Source of the DNA: Scenedesmus sp. ARA3
Lineage: Eukaryota > Chlorophyta > Chlorophyceae > Sphaeropleales > Scenedesmaceae
Reading direction: 5' to 3'
NCBI GenBank assembly: GCA_004335835.1
Contig: RWJK01001155.1
Span: forward strand, 27,755-91,754
DNA length: 64,000 nucleotides
The notes under the pieces are model-generated. The model was not told where the DNA came from. It saw only the letters and a program-made list of their open reading frames with translations, and ran no database searches. Each line of letters begins with the position of its first letter. The first letter of the stretch is position 1. A program made the position numbers and the translations under genes. Shown piece after piece: positions 39,190-51,600 of the stretch.

Positions 39190-41604
39190 CTAGCTGCTGC
39201 CACGGGTGCCAACCAAGCTTGACAACTCCCGCATGCTGCACTGCCTGCGGTGTATCTGAATGGACGCTGCGGCTGCAACGACGGTGTATCCGGCTGCCAG
39301 CGCAATGCAGTACACGTGAATGCCAATGGAGCCAACAACAGCAGAACCTGCCAGCATGATGCCTGCTGATGCTATAAACAGAATGGCATTCAAGCCTGCT
39401 GTAGCTGTGGACGCAGCATGCTGCTTGAGGATCGTCACATAGCCCAGCAAAGCCGGGAAGAATGCTCCCATTGCCAGCCCCATTAGAAACAGCCCTATGT
39501 ACAGCACAGCTAGGTTTGCCTTGAAGTGAGCGCCCAGGCCGTAACAAAGCAGCCCAGGCACCACCAGAATTGTCGCCATGTTGTTATAAGTGAGCCGCAG
39601 CATGGGGTCTCCACCTGACCTGGCAGCCATCCAGTCAAACATGCGGCCGCCAGCTAGCGAAGCAATCATCGCTGCAACGCCTGCCGGCAAAAAGGACACG
39701 CCAATGCCAATTTGCGTCATGCGGTACGGTGCCCGAGTCAGCACCCCGGGAAGCTCCACCACGCAGCTGTATGCCGATGCAAACACCAGCAGACCCACCA
39801 GAAAGTGCAGCAGAACATCACGCTGAAACACCACCGCCATGGCAACCCACGGGGGCCGGAACACCGGCCGGCTCGCGGCAATCTCCCGCGCCTCGCTGAG
39901 TGCTGCTGCTGCTGCCGGGTCCTTGGCGCGCAGCGCTGCCAGCCGCTTGTACTGCATGGTTTCTGGCAGGGCCAGCGCCACCATGGGTATGATGAGTGCT
40001 GAGAATAGCGCCAGTGCGGTGAAGGTTGCCCGCCAGCCAAAGTACTGGCTGATGAAGCCGCCCAGCAGCGGGCCTACCACAGGGCCTGCAGGAACAGCAG
40101 CAGGATAGGAAAGCAGACGGGATGTCAGCAAGATTGCAATCCCTGGGGCACTCTGTCAGCATGCAGCTGCAGGCTGTACCCAGCAGGCTGCTTCAGTGCC
40201 CTGCCAGTATGCTACGCCTGCATTGACTGTCATCGCAGTGTCAGCTTTGTACCGGCTGGCGCACGTTCACATGCAGTTTGTTTGCACTGCATGCAGTGAC
40301 GGCAGTCCCAGATGCACATATCAGCAGGCTGCCCTCAGCTGTAATCAGCAAGCTGTTTGTAGCAGCGCCTGCAAATCGTCAGACTGTTGATGCCATGCGC
40401 ACGCAACCTAGTTGTGATGCATGTGCACGCTCACTTACCTACTAATGTGGGCAGCGCCTGTATGCCTAGCGCCACTCCGCGCTCAGCAGGGCACCACACA
40501 TCTGACACCACGCCGGTGGCTGTGGTGCGGTACGCGCCTAGCGCTGCGCCTTGCAGCACCCGGAACACCAGCAGCATGCTGATTGAGCGTGCAAAGATGC
40601 AGCCCAGGCTGCACAGCACAGCACAGCACGGCACAGCACAGCACAGCACGGCACGGCACGGCACGGCACGGCACGGCACGGCAGACAATATGTGTTGCGT
40701 CAGCTGGCGGTGCTCCTTGTACATGACAGCAATCAGTGTCTGCATCAGCACTGCACGACAAAACCCAACAGCTCAGCAGCATTTGTGGTGATGGGCATAG
40801 TGTGGCATGCTTCGGGCATGTGCACTGCCATGCTGTATTTGCGGGACATCAGTACCAGCCAGGGTTGCTGCTGTCACCTGAAGGCGGAGTACAGCAGCGT
40901 CGAGGCGATGTACACGACCCTCCTGCCCCACACGTCACTGGCTGGTCCCCACAGCAGGCTGAATAGGCCCAGCGAAATGGAGTTGAATGCCACCACTGCC
41001 GTGGCCATGACGCTGCTGGTGTGGAACTCCAGCTGCAGGGCCTGCGGCAGCAACAAGAATCCTTGATCATGCGGCTCTGCTCATCAGGTGGAATAATGAA
41101 AAGACAGAGACAACTAAGCTGGATCCATGTTGTGTGGACAGACTTCACAGGATGAGCTGCTGGCAGACTGCAGGTGCATGCTTGCCGGCTTGGCTGACCT
41201 GGGACACAGCACGGCTTGCTGTTTTCTCTTCAATCAATCGTGCGGGGAGCACCACACTACTACCAGCACCAGCTGCTTACAGTCAAATAACAGCCGCCCG
41301 CGCTCACTTTGAGGCCAGGCAGGATGATGCAGTCATTGAACGGCGCCAGGCACTGCGCGATGCTGATGACCGCCAAGATGATGCCCCGCCGCCGCCTGCT
41401 GTACAAGCTGTACAGACTACTGCTTGATGCTGAGAGCTCCAGTTGAATGTGGCCGTCGCACGTGCTGGGGTCTGTGCCGCTGGTGCTGCTGCTGTCATCA
41501 ACACCTTTGATGGTGATCAGGCATGGGCCTGTCTGCTGCTGATCATGTCGCGTCGCTGCTGCTGCGTCATTTGCTGTGCCACCACGATGCTCCTGCGCTC
41601 CCAT
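39190..41604 (-). CDS. Major facilitator superfamily transporter (DHA1/multidrug-like)
   Basis: Four exons right to left: 41308-41604, 40878-41041, 40439-40608, 39190-40085, in phase, about 508 residues. A hydrophilic N-terminus of about 65 residues precedes the first membrane helix (GIILAVISIAQCLAPFND). MFS motif A is present as GPASDVWGRR between helices 2 and 3, and FRVLQGAALGAYRTT and GPVVGPLLGGFISQYFGWRATF are typical of helices 4-5 of drug:proton antiporters. The long last exon supplies the remaining helices, about 12 in all. It probably exports or imports a small molecule using the proton gradient across the plasma or an internal membrane; the substrate cannot be read. The start at 41604 is the first ATG; a TTG at 41610 is upstream in frame. 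Confidence 0.85.
40609..40684. repeat. GGCAC/AGCAC pentanucleotide minisatellite in an MFS intron
   Basis: Tandem CAGCA/CGGCA units become pure GGCAC repeats towards the right. They lie directly upstream (on the minus strand) of the acceptor of the exon ending at 40608. Confidence 0.9.
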
Positions 41605-42269
41605 AGACAAACGCAGCTAGCACGACGTTGCTCGTATCCCAGCTGCACGCGATATGTACACGATAGGCTTGTGTGCACACGGATTCCAGCGGATCGCCCG
41701 TCCAACAGAGCAGCACGTGCCGTGCTCAGTTCGCACGTCAAGTAATCAAGACGTTCAGGTTGTTTCAACGGTATCCTTTCATCGGTGGCGGGAGCTGCTG
41801 GACCAACACGCCGGTGTCACACAGCTAGTTGTAGCAGCTGCTAAGATATGCTGTTGTCTGCTTTCCTGTAACAATCAAACACATAGCCAATGACCGTATG
41901 TCTGCCTTGTGGTAGCGTGTTCGCAGACCTACAGCAACGTGCCGGACATGGGCTGTCGCAATTACTACTCTTCAGCAGGCTCACAACGACAAAAAGGCCT
42001 CATAGTATTGTGCAACATTTGATAAAACGACAACCGACGCCGTCATACCTTTGTGCATCAAGCGATGGCTGAGCCCATAACTGTGATGTCGAGGGCAAAT
42101 TACCCTACGCCCATCTGAGGCAGTTACGCAGCAGACTACAGGCTCACAAGCACCAGGCTGAAGCCAAACATGTAAATGTATTTTTCAATAACACACGGTT
42201 GTCGGCTTCCACGACTTCTCTGCAGTAATGTGCACTTCACCCGTAGGGGCTCCCCTGCCTGGCTGACCT
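41605..42269. other. MFS promoter and 3' flank of the STI1 gene
   Basis: About 665 bases between the MFS start and the STI1-protein stop, both minus strand. No gene was recognised. Confidence 0.5.
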
Positions 42270-44073
42270 TCATTTTTTGGGCGGTGGCTGCACCATTTCT
42301 TTGAGTTCCTGCACAAGAACAGCAGAAACATGCAGGCATGTGGGAGCCTTGCACCACAGCAGGCAGCCCTAGCAGGGTTTGGCACGGCTGCAGCTAGCTT
42401 CTTGCCGCAGTGGCACCATGCACAGGGGGCACATCCGCTGCCAGCGGTAGCATGCAGCGTCTAGAGTTGAGCACTGCTTACTGAGGCAACAACCACCGAA
42501 GCCATAGCCCCTCACACTTACGACATGATCTTAGCATACGCTCTCAGCAGAACCCGTCCTGTATGTGGCGTGGCAGTAGCTGTGCTCCAGGGGTGCCAGC
42601 CACCAAGGTGATTTAGAGGCCCTCATAACCAGCAGGTCCTCATTAGTGATAATGCAAGGCTATTAGTGCCAAAACAACCTCTGAACACTGCACGTGCTGT
42701 AACACACAGGCTGCTGCACCACCATGCACCCACCTTGATTGCGCTCATCACATCGCTGTTGAAAAGGTACTTGACAATCTTCCAAGGCTGCTGTGACACC
42801 TCCTGCAGCGCCTGCTGCACCTACAGCACCACAACAAACAGCAGCACAAATCATCATCTGCTTGCCAACCATCATCCTGCAGCAAAGCTCACGTTTTCAT
42901 TGTACCAGCAGTAACGGCAACAGCTGCTAAGTCCGGCAGTCTGCCAACCTGCATGGCCAGCAATCTGGCATTGGCAATCCTTGCTTTAGCAAGCGTGCGA
43001 CTTCATCGACACCATCTTCATAATAGTCCAACCAGCAACTACCTCGCAGCGCCCCTGAAAGCTACTTCCATCTGCTTTACATGCTAAAAACTCTGCAAAA
43101 TCCATGTTGAAAGCCCACCTTAGGGTCCTGGAACTTCTGCAGCAGCTCCGGCCGCTGCATCAGCCGCTGCATGAGGTCTTGAGGGCTCATGCCCAGCTGC
43201 GCCTGCACTGCAGAGGCACTGGGGAACGGCATGGCACCGCCAGCTGCGGCACTGCTGCTGCTGCTGCTGCTGCTGGTGCCGCTGCTTGCCTGCTCACAGG
43301 CACAAGGAAGGAGAGTCAGTGCTACACAGTAAGCAAGCACTTGCGGCGGTTGACACAGCACGAGCATTGCGGCCCTGCTGCTGCTTGCTGGGAAGCTTCT
43401 TGCAGTGCAGCAGTAGCAGTGGGACTGAGACCACCCAGAGGCATCCTGGTACCTCGCAACAGCGGAAACTGCAGCAGCCATGCGGTACAGTCACGCTGTA
43501 CTATACTGCAGTACAGACCAGCAGCTAAGCCCCTCAACACACCACTCTGCCAGCCAGGCAGCAGCAGTGCACGCACCTGCTGCTCCTGTTCCTGCTGCAC
43601 CTTCTGGATGATGTCTCCTGCCTCCATGGCTGCTTCCACCACCTCTTGGTCGCCAGAGTATTTCTTCAGAGCTTCAGGCCCGTTGCTGCAGCACAGCAAA
43701 GCACCGCACAAGCACAGCAGATGAGTGCAAAGATGGGTGCCACCAGGTCACTTGCAAGAGCGCCAGCCAGGCGCAGCACACCCTGGCCATGTCCACGACT
43801 CCCCTCCCCCTCTCCCCCACGCACCACACTACATGTGCTGTATATTTTCGTCCTTTCACCCATGCAGTGCAGCAGCAGCAGCAGCAGCAGCCCACCTGGC
43901 CATGTCCATCAGTGCTGCCAGTACGCGCGGGTTGTTCATGCGCTGGCTCAGGCTGGGGCTGGCGCTGAAGCGCTCCAGCAGCGCGGACGGCTCCAGCCCG
44001 CTGCGCTGCGTGGCAGCAATGCCTGCAGCCATCTGCGAAGGGTCCAGCCCAGCAAACATCTTGTCCAGGCCCT

Positions 44074-44124
<51 letters not shown>

Positions 44125-45181
44125 GCAGCGGCAGCAGCGGCAGCGGCAGCGGCAGCGGCAGCAGCCGCAGCAGCAGCAGCAGCAGCAGCAGCGGCGGCAG
44201 CTGCATGAGGCCAGGCACATGAAGGTGCTGTTGGGCCTGTGCACTGGCCTCAGCAAGGGTGTGTGCTGCTTACATGCCAGGATGGGGTCGAACAGAAAGT
44301 CTTTGCTACCACTGCTGCGGGAGCTGGAACACACACGCTACGGCACTGCTGCAGATCTTTGTGTGACAGCTACTCCGGCCTGAACACGCACGGCAGCACC
44401 ACTAGGTGCTGACATACATACACAGCAGCAGGCATGCCTGCTTGAGCTGCCAGCTTTACCCCAGCAGCCGCTGCTGCTGCTGCTGCTGCTGGAGCTGCTT
44501 GGCACATGGCAGGTGCCGCTCACTCACCGACTGCTGCGCGATCGATGCGATGCGTGCGCGCACTTCCTGGTTGGCCATCATTGCGCGCAGCACCTCGGGG
44601 CGCTGCATGTGCGGCGGCAGGCGTGACAGCAGCAGCTGCTGCATGGCGGGGTCCTGCATCATGACCTCCATCATGCTGCTGAGCTGGTCAACGACCTGCT
44701 CGCTGCTGCCGCTGCCGCTGCTGCTGTTGCTGGGGCTGCTGCTGGGGCTGTTGCTGGGGTTGTCGCTGCTGCTGGTGCCTGCATGCACCAAGCAGCGGAC
44801 AAATATTGCACGCAGTGGACAATGCGTTGCAATGAATGATTTTGGCAAGGTACACTACACGATATGGATCAGCAACAGAGTGCCGCGCTGCAGATAGCAC
44901 AATTGCCAGGACACGACGCATCAAGGCCGGTCATATTTGCTTGTAACAGGCCATGGCTTCAGAGTTGTTGTCCTACCTGCGCTGCTGCTGAAGCATGCAT
45001 GCTGCGCAAGAGCACCAGGGCTGTAGGCGTGCCAGCTGTGCATTGCCTGCTGAGCTGCCGTGGCACCAGCAGACGCTGCTGCTACTGCTGGTGCAGCATG
45101 CACGGCATGTGACGTGTTGCGGCCTGCTAGAAGCCACGCCGATCTCCTCAGCAGCTGAGATGCACAGCGAATCCTCGTCAT
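42270..45181 (-). CDS. STI1-repeat (Hsp-binding) protein with mitochondrial presequence
   Basis: Seven exons right to left: 44977-45181, 44528-44778, 43896-44071, 43577-43685, 43119-43289, 42734-42820, 42270-42308, in phase, 345 residues. The first about 65 residues (MTRIRCASQLLRRSAWLLAGR, then Ala-rich, with FSSSAG) look like a mitochondrial presequence. After a Ser/Asn/Gly linker come STI1-type segments: DQLSSMMEVMMQDPAMQQLLLSRL, PEVLRAMMANQEVRARIASI, MNNPRVLAALMDMA, GMSPQDLMQRLMQRPELLQKFQDPK, and near the end VSQQPWKIVKYLFNSDVMSAI. Asp/Asn-Pro plus Met/Leu-rich helices are the signature of STI1 modules of Hip, Tic40 and ubiquilin-like co-chaperones, which bind client hydrophobic segments or Hsp70. 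There is no TPR, UBL, UBA or ankyrin part. It ends QPPPKK. Plastid targeting (Tic40-like) is the main alternative to mitochondria. Confidence 0.75.
44072..44193. repeat. CAG / GGCAGC repeat tract in an STI1-gene intron
   Basis: About 50 bases of pure CAG are followed by mixed GGCAGC and CAG units, over 120 bases in total. The pure part abuts the acceptor of the exon ending at 44071. Confidence 0.92.
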
Positions 45182-45997
45182 GGCAGCAGCAGCAGCAGCA
45201 GCAGCAGTAGCGGTGACACAAAAAGGAGATGCTTGTATTACAGCGTGCGAAATTGTATTAACTGCAGCTTTTGACGTTATCGTGACGATACGCACGATGA
45301 CCTGGGTGACCTGCTGGCATTAAATGCAAGCAAGAGACCTAGGTGACACCGTTTGTCACCCTCAGCAGTGTTCAGCGTTTTGTGCATGTTCAAACGTGTT
45401 TATTGTTTTGCAAAGCATCGAACTGATTTCCAGGATTTGATATACACAGATTCTGTTGTAGTGACGTTGCCTGCTTCGGCATCAACGCATCAACACCGCC
45501 GAGCCGTCATTGACTTCCCTGCAACTCAGTCACAGGAAAATTCATAGCCAAAATCAATGGCAGTCTGGTGTAGAACAATGTGACCGTGGCATGTACAGCC
45601 CAAGGAACGGCACAGCCCCGGGAACGAGGGCATAATCAGTGAGAGCAAGATGTCTGATTTAGAGTACCCGCTGTTAGCGCCCACAAAGAAACATAGAGAT
45701 GAAGGATGTGTTACAGGGATCGTCAGGTGAGACCAAGCCCGATGCAGCTGTCTTGACTGCTGGCTCTGCCACTGCTGCTGCTGGTGGTGGTGGTGGTGCT
45801 GCTGCTGCTGTTACTGCTTTGCTGCTCGCCTCCGGCAGGGATGTAGTGCAGCAGGCGTGGCAAATACAAATCAAAATTAGCTTAACTAGCTCTTAGTGCA
45901 CCAAGATTTGCCAGCAAGTGCCAGTTGTGTGCAGCTGTCGGCAGCATGCAGGGCTCTCTGTTGCCAGGTCAGCACCGAATGCGGCACTGCACACTGC
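45182..45997. promoter_or_regulatory. Divergent promoter between the STI1 and DMT genes
   Basis: About 815 bases between opposed starts, with AT-rich sequence around 45230-45560. A short ATG-initiated open frame at 45699-45896 (MKDVLQGSSGETKPD) with Gly/Ala runs could be an upstream exon of the transporter gene, but no splice was found that clearly keeps phase. A CAG run lies at 45183-45209 in the STI1 leader. Confidence 0.45.
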
Positions 45998-47805
45998 ATG
46001 CAGAGTCCTGCACGCACACTGGAACCAACACTGCCTTGGCGCATATTTCAGAAAAGAACAATTCATGCTGTGCCCTCCCGCCCGCACTACTGCAGGGGGC
46101 TGTGGTCCTCCGGCAACTTCATCATCACGCTTGCAGCCATCGTGTGCAGCGCCATCGCGCTGTTCATCAAGCAGCTGCACGGCAGCGTGCCTGCTGTGCA
46201 GATCACCCTCATCAGCAGCTGCATCTCATGGCTGCTGACCACAGCGTGGCTGCTGCTAGTGGGTGAGGAGCTACGGAGCCTGGTGCGGCGGCAGGTGCCG
46301 CTGCTCGTGCTGCGGGGTGCCCTGGGTGCAGCAACATCCATCCTGTACTACCAAAGCATCCAAATGCTGCGGATGAATGAGGCCGTCACGGTGTTTTTTA
46401 CGAATCCAGCAATGGCGGCGCTGCTGGATTACCTGATCAATGGGAAGGTCATCAGGCTAGGGACTGTGGCTGGCATTGCCCTTGCAATTGGTGGTGTGGT
46501 GCTGGTGGGTTGCCCCACCTGCCAGTTTGCCGGCGCATTTGGTGCTATGAGCACAACACATCTGCTGGGCATCTGCTATGGGCTGGGAGGCGCAGCTGCC
46601 AATGCTGGCGGCTACATCGCAGTACACAAGATCGGCGCGGACGTGCCGTTTGTCGTGCTCATGTGGTGGTGAGCAGTTGAACGCAGCAGCAGAAGGCGTG
46701 CAAGTCAACCAGGCAGCCAGCGAGCTAGGCGGCCAGCTAGCTAGCCAGCCAGGCAGTTAGCTACTCGTAGGAGCAACAGCCTAAGCAATCAAGCAAGTCT
46801 TACAACTGGTGTGCTTCAGCAAGCTCGCCGTCAGCGCAGCTGCCAGCACCTTTTTTGCACATGAGATGACCAGCCCTGTCAATCAGCAAAGGCAGCCATC
46901 TCATGTCACTTTGTCCCCCATCAAGCAGCAGCAGCTCAACAACCTAACCCACTGCTCTGGGTGCGCCATGCTGCAGGTACCATACGCTGGTGACGCTAGG
47001 CTCGCTGCCCTGCATGCTGCTGGCGCTGCCATTGGCAGATGTGGTGCTGCCCAGCTGGCAGCAGGCGGGCTGGATTGCGGCAGTGGCTGCAGCGCACTTC
47101 CTGGGCCAGCTGCTGCTGAACCGCGGCTTCAACCTGGACGATGCAACGCACGGCTCAGCAGTGTTCGCGCAGCAGGTGGGCTTGCACGGGTGGCTGAGCA
47201 CGCCCCTGCACTTTTGCAACAACTTCAAGAAACTGCTATATGATTGGTGACATGATGATGATGAGGCTGCAGAGCGTTCATGCACAGTGTAGCTCGCGCC
47301 TGGTTGCTGATGCATGTTCGCCTTGTCTTTCCCTGCAAGGACCTCGAGTTTGAGCTGCTGATTGGAGCTGTCGCAGCAGCACAAGCGCTTCCTGCCTTCA
47401 CAGAATCATTCTGTTGGTAACTCGGCTGCCTGCCGCTGCCTGCCTGCTGTGCAGGTGCTGTGGAGCACGCTATGGTCAGTGGCCATCATGCACCACAACC
47501 TGCAGCTGTGTGCTGCCCTGGGCTCCGCCAGCATCCTGATCGGCGTGGTGCTGGTCACGCAAAGCAGCGGCATGGATGTAGAGGAGCAGCAGCTGGAGGA
47601 GCAGCGGACCCTGTCCACGCTGGAGCACCGTGTGCTGAGCGGAGCAGCCAGCCCATTGGCAGTGCTAGCGCGTGCTGGGTCACTGCCGGGTAGTTTGTGG
47701 CTAGGGCATCGCAGCAGTAAGAACTCGGGATCGATTGCAGGCATGTCACCTACTGCAGTCGGGCAGAGTAGCGGCATGACACGGACTTTCACCACAGAAT
47801 GGTGA
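45998..47805 (+). CDS. EamA/DMT-superfamily membrane transporter
   Basis: Three exons: 45998-46668, 46977-47175, 47455-47805, in phase, about 406 residues from the ATG at 45998. Roughly ten hydrophobic segments are seen, in two five-helix halves. The first half contains GNFIITLAAIVCSAIALFIK, SCISWLLTTAWLLLVG, LRGALGAATSILYYQS and the family's MNEAVTVFFTNPAMAALLDY. The second half contains VTLGSLPCMLLALPLADVV, the glutamine-tryptophan helix WIAAVAAAHFLGQLLLNRGF, and SASILIGVVLV before a Ser-rich tail. DMT proteins carry small metabolites or nucleotide sugars; the substrate is unknown, and the drug/metabolite subgroup close to SLC35G-like proteins is a guess. The 5' end is uncertain: the frame is open further upstream and another first exon may exist. 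Confidence 0.78.
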
Positions 47806-48619
47806 TATGCTACACAAGCTTGGGTTCTGTGTCGCGTCCGATGGCGTTAGTGTCGTTTGCAGATGCACTGTATCTTGAGAAAGGGTTGTGCCTGCTGTTG
47901 CTCTGAAATGCCGGTTACTCTGATTGGTATAACCCACCATTCAACTTGACAGCAAAAGGGTGCCTGTACCCCCTCCAAAGGTGCCTGGCAACCACAGAAA
48001 AGGTGGCTGGTGCAAAATACGCTGCACCCTGCTGGTATGGTACCATACATGTGGTGATATCATATTGATGACGGACCCCCTGGCGCACTTGCAGCTAGCA
48101 GGTAGCATGCATGTCCAAATTGCATGCATGCAGGCCGCATCACCATGTGCTGATGCAACACAGATAGCCAGCTACGCCAGGCAATGGCAGCTACTGCTAA
48201 ACTTGCTGTTGATAACACTATTGTAAACTACATCTGCCTGTGGCAGGGGGTCACACATAATAAAAAGACTGCACATATTGACGCATCCCTGTGCAGACAC
48301 CCTGTGCGCCAACGCACAGTGCACAATAAGCCATCCCGTGGTTGCACTGGTGCTCCAACTGTCTACCCTACGTGCTGCAGCTGCACTGCGCTGCACTTGG
48401 CGCTTTACGCCGCAACCATGCAAATGCCATTCCTGCCTACTGCTCTTGCCGGAGGCCACCAGCGGCTGGTGTCATGCCAAGCTCTGATGCACCGTATGGG
48501 GTGCCCAAATGTACAACCGTAAACGTTTGCTGCGGTACGGCCGCAGTCAGCCAGGCAGAGTTGTCTGGGCATCATGGGTATGAACCTGTCAACTAGCCTG
48601 CGCAGGGATGAGCTGCACA
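47806..48619. other. Convergent intergenic region
   Basis: About 815 bases between the DMT and TPX2 stop codons. A plus-strand TGTAA at 48222-48226 may end the DMT transcript. No gene was seen. Confidence 0.5.
48222..48226 (+). terminator. TGTAA polyadenylation-like signal, DMT gene
   Basis: TGTAA about 420 bases after the DMT stop codon. Confidence 0.35.
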
Positions 48620-51600
48620 TCAGCCTGTCTTCTTCAGCTTCTTGGACGCAAAGTTGGGCGTCTTGGGGTTGGTCAGTGGCTTGTCAGAGGGCTGTGCCAT
48701 GTATGGGTGCTCGAAGCTGGGCATGGGGCGCGCCTGCAGGCACCACAGGAGCAGCAGCAGCAAGGGACTCATTCAGCCGTATCCTTGTTGTGCATGCTAT
48801 GCATCTGGACAGCGCCAACAAGTCAAATACATGGCAGCTAATGCACTGCTGTAAGCAGCTACAGAGCAGACACCAAGCAGGCGTTGCACCACCAGCACGG
48901 CACTACAGCCCCTCTGGCAAGTGCATATGCACGCAGAACAGGCGCGGCGCCACTCACGGAGAAGCGCAGCTTCTTGCGGTACTGCCTTGTTGCCTCCTCT
49001 TCCTGCCGCCGCTTCAGCTCAGCCTGCCGGCGGCGCTCATCCTGCAAGACAAGTACGGCAGCTTAGGTCACAACACAGCAGCTACAACGTGATGCACAGC
49101 AGAAACTATACAACCATGGCACTGAAATGAGCTGCGCGCAACCAAGGCACCAAATATGCAATAGCGTGTTTGTTGCCACACAGCCGGAGATGCGCCGCCC
49201 TGCACGCTGACGTAGGTTTCAGCTGAGAGTGCAACCCACATCAATGGCCCGTTACGCATGCACAGCTGGACATAGACACATACCTCCTGCTCGCGCATCT
49301 TCTCGGTCACGTGCTCGTCAAACTCGTGCCTGTCCACCGCCCTGTGCTCCGTGGCCAGGTCTGGGTCCACTGGCACTGTCAGCGGCGCGTCGCTCTCGTG
49401 CACCACAAACGGCCCAGCAGTGTGCACCGGGCGCGCCTGCGGGCACAGTGGCGGCCCAGAGGCAACGTGTCAGTCCGAGTACACTGCCGCACATCGCTAG
49501 TAGGCAACACTCAACCAGCTGCTTTGCACTGGTGTGTGCAGGGCAAGGTACTTGATATAACGCACATGCCACGCACGCCTTGCCGCTGTCCTAAACCAGC
49601 TGCAAAGGTCAGCAGGCAACTTCACACAACATTCCATGCATTGCGCCCACCTTGAACTCAGCAGCGCGGCGCGCAGCCTCCTCCTCTTCCTGCAGCTGCC
49701 TGCGGCGCTTTTCCTCAAACTCCTCGTGGCGGGACTGCAGAGCCACGGCAGCAGAAGTAACATGTGACAGCAAACATGGTTCAAGGGCATGACTTGTACA
49801 TCTGTGTTTGTTCAGGCCCGGCATCACCATGCAATGCAGATGAGCCGCGAACACAGACTGACAGCCTCAGTGCAGCATGCTGTCCCGGTTGACTGCACAA
49901 CAAGCTACCACATGTCCAGTGCCACGTTGCCAAGCGAGGCAACAGTGCCACCGACAGCATCAGCACCCACCAGGCTCTTGAGCTCAAAGGGATCTGGCAG
50001 CGTCAGCGGCTTCGTCTCAGGCTTGGGCGGCACAGCTGGCAGGTCAATCGTCACTGGCAGCGGCCGCGCGGTCACGCGCCGCAGCCGCTTCGCGCGCGCC
50101 TCCTCTGCTGCCATGCGCGCTGCCAGCTCATCCTGGTAGTGCGCGCCGCGCGCCTCCGTCTGCAGCCGGAAGGGCTGCGGGTGCGTGAGGCCGCCAGACT
50201 GCCTGCCTGCAGAGCCGGGCCTGCCGGCAGAGACTGGCCTGCCTGCTGAACCAGGGCGCCTGCAGGCAAACATGACATAGCATGATGATGGCATGTGGTG
50301 AATGCTAGAAATAGTGACAGCAGTGCAGGCCAGAACATATATGGCTGAAACCTTTCTGAGCCATGTCTGATTCCTAACGATTACCAACGGGTGGTCAAAC
50401 CTAGAATGACCCATAGATTGTGGTGCTAGAGGCACAATGCTCAGCCAAGCCACTCACTCCTTCGCCTGGCTGAGCGAGCGCTGCTGCTGCCTGTTGTCCT
50501 TCTGGTCCTCTGGGTTGGCCTGCAGACACAACAACAGCAGGTTCATTTACACCGGCATCCAGTTGCCACACATGAAAGCACCAACCAGTATGCTGTTCCC
50601 TTTTACTCATGCGTGTAAGCATGCTGCTATGCCACAGCCGATGCAGCTGTGCAAAATGCCAACCCCAGCATCCAGCAGGCAAAGCTGTGCGAACATTGCC
50701 CGCCTCACCGTGTGGGAGCGCAGCTTTGTGCGCAGCAGCGGCGACTTGGGCACTGTGGTCTCGTGCCGCTCCTTGTGCGGCTTGAAGGTCTGCAGCACCA
50801 CCCAGCAGCAAAGCTGAGTCCCTCATGCACGAAAGCATGCATGACTGTAAGCTGTGCATCAGGCAGACTGAGCATCACAGTGCATGGGAGGTGTGCATGT
50901 AACACGGGCGCTGCGAAGGCAGAACACACACCTCTTCTACTTCTGCGCTGACCCATGTAACTTGCCTGATAGCCGTTGGGCGCCAGCTGCATAAATGCAC
51001 AGGACCACTGCTGCCATGCTCACCGGGCCATCCAGAATGCTCCTGTTGAGTGGCTGTGCCCTGAAGCCTCCCGCTGCTGCTGCTGCCTGCTCCATGCTGG
51101 GCTGCTCGTGCGACTTGCGCACGCGCGCGCGGCTGTCTGACCGCAGCGCAAAGGGCCGTGGCTCTGTGGGCGCTGGCTTCTGCACCTTTGGCACGCCCAG
51201 TTGGCCTGAGCTGGTCAGCACACGCGAACTGCAGCAGCAGCACCAGGAAAGAAAAACGCAGCTGGGTCAGCATTACCTTGCTATGTCTGAAAGCAGAGCT
51301 CCTTCAGTGCCTGGGTGTATCTTTCACAACCAAACCTGCTGTCCAACAGTCATACAGCAGCATGTGCATTCTGCTTGGCTGATTGGAATTGAAGCCGTGC
51401 AATGGGTAGGGTATGCCTGCAACTATCCCAGAACAAGCTGTCTGTACACCTGCAAACACATGCCAGTGCAGAGAAACGCTTACTCCAGCGGCTTGGCGTG
51501 GAACTGCTCCTTGCGCTGCCGCTCCAGCTCCTCCTGCTCCAGCTCAGCCTGGCTCTTGCAGGTGGGTGCGCGCGCGCGCCTGCTGGTCATCAGCTGCGGC

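Noticed and set aside
41608..41610. TTG as start of the MFS transporter
   Set aside because: An ATG two codons downstream (41604) is the ordinary choice.
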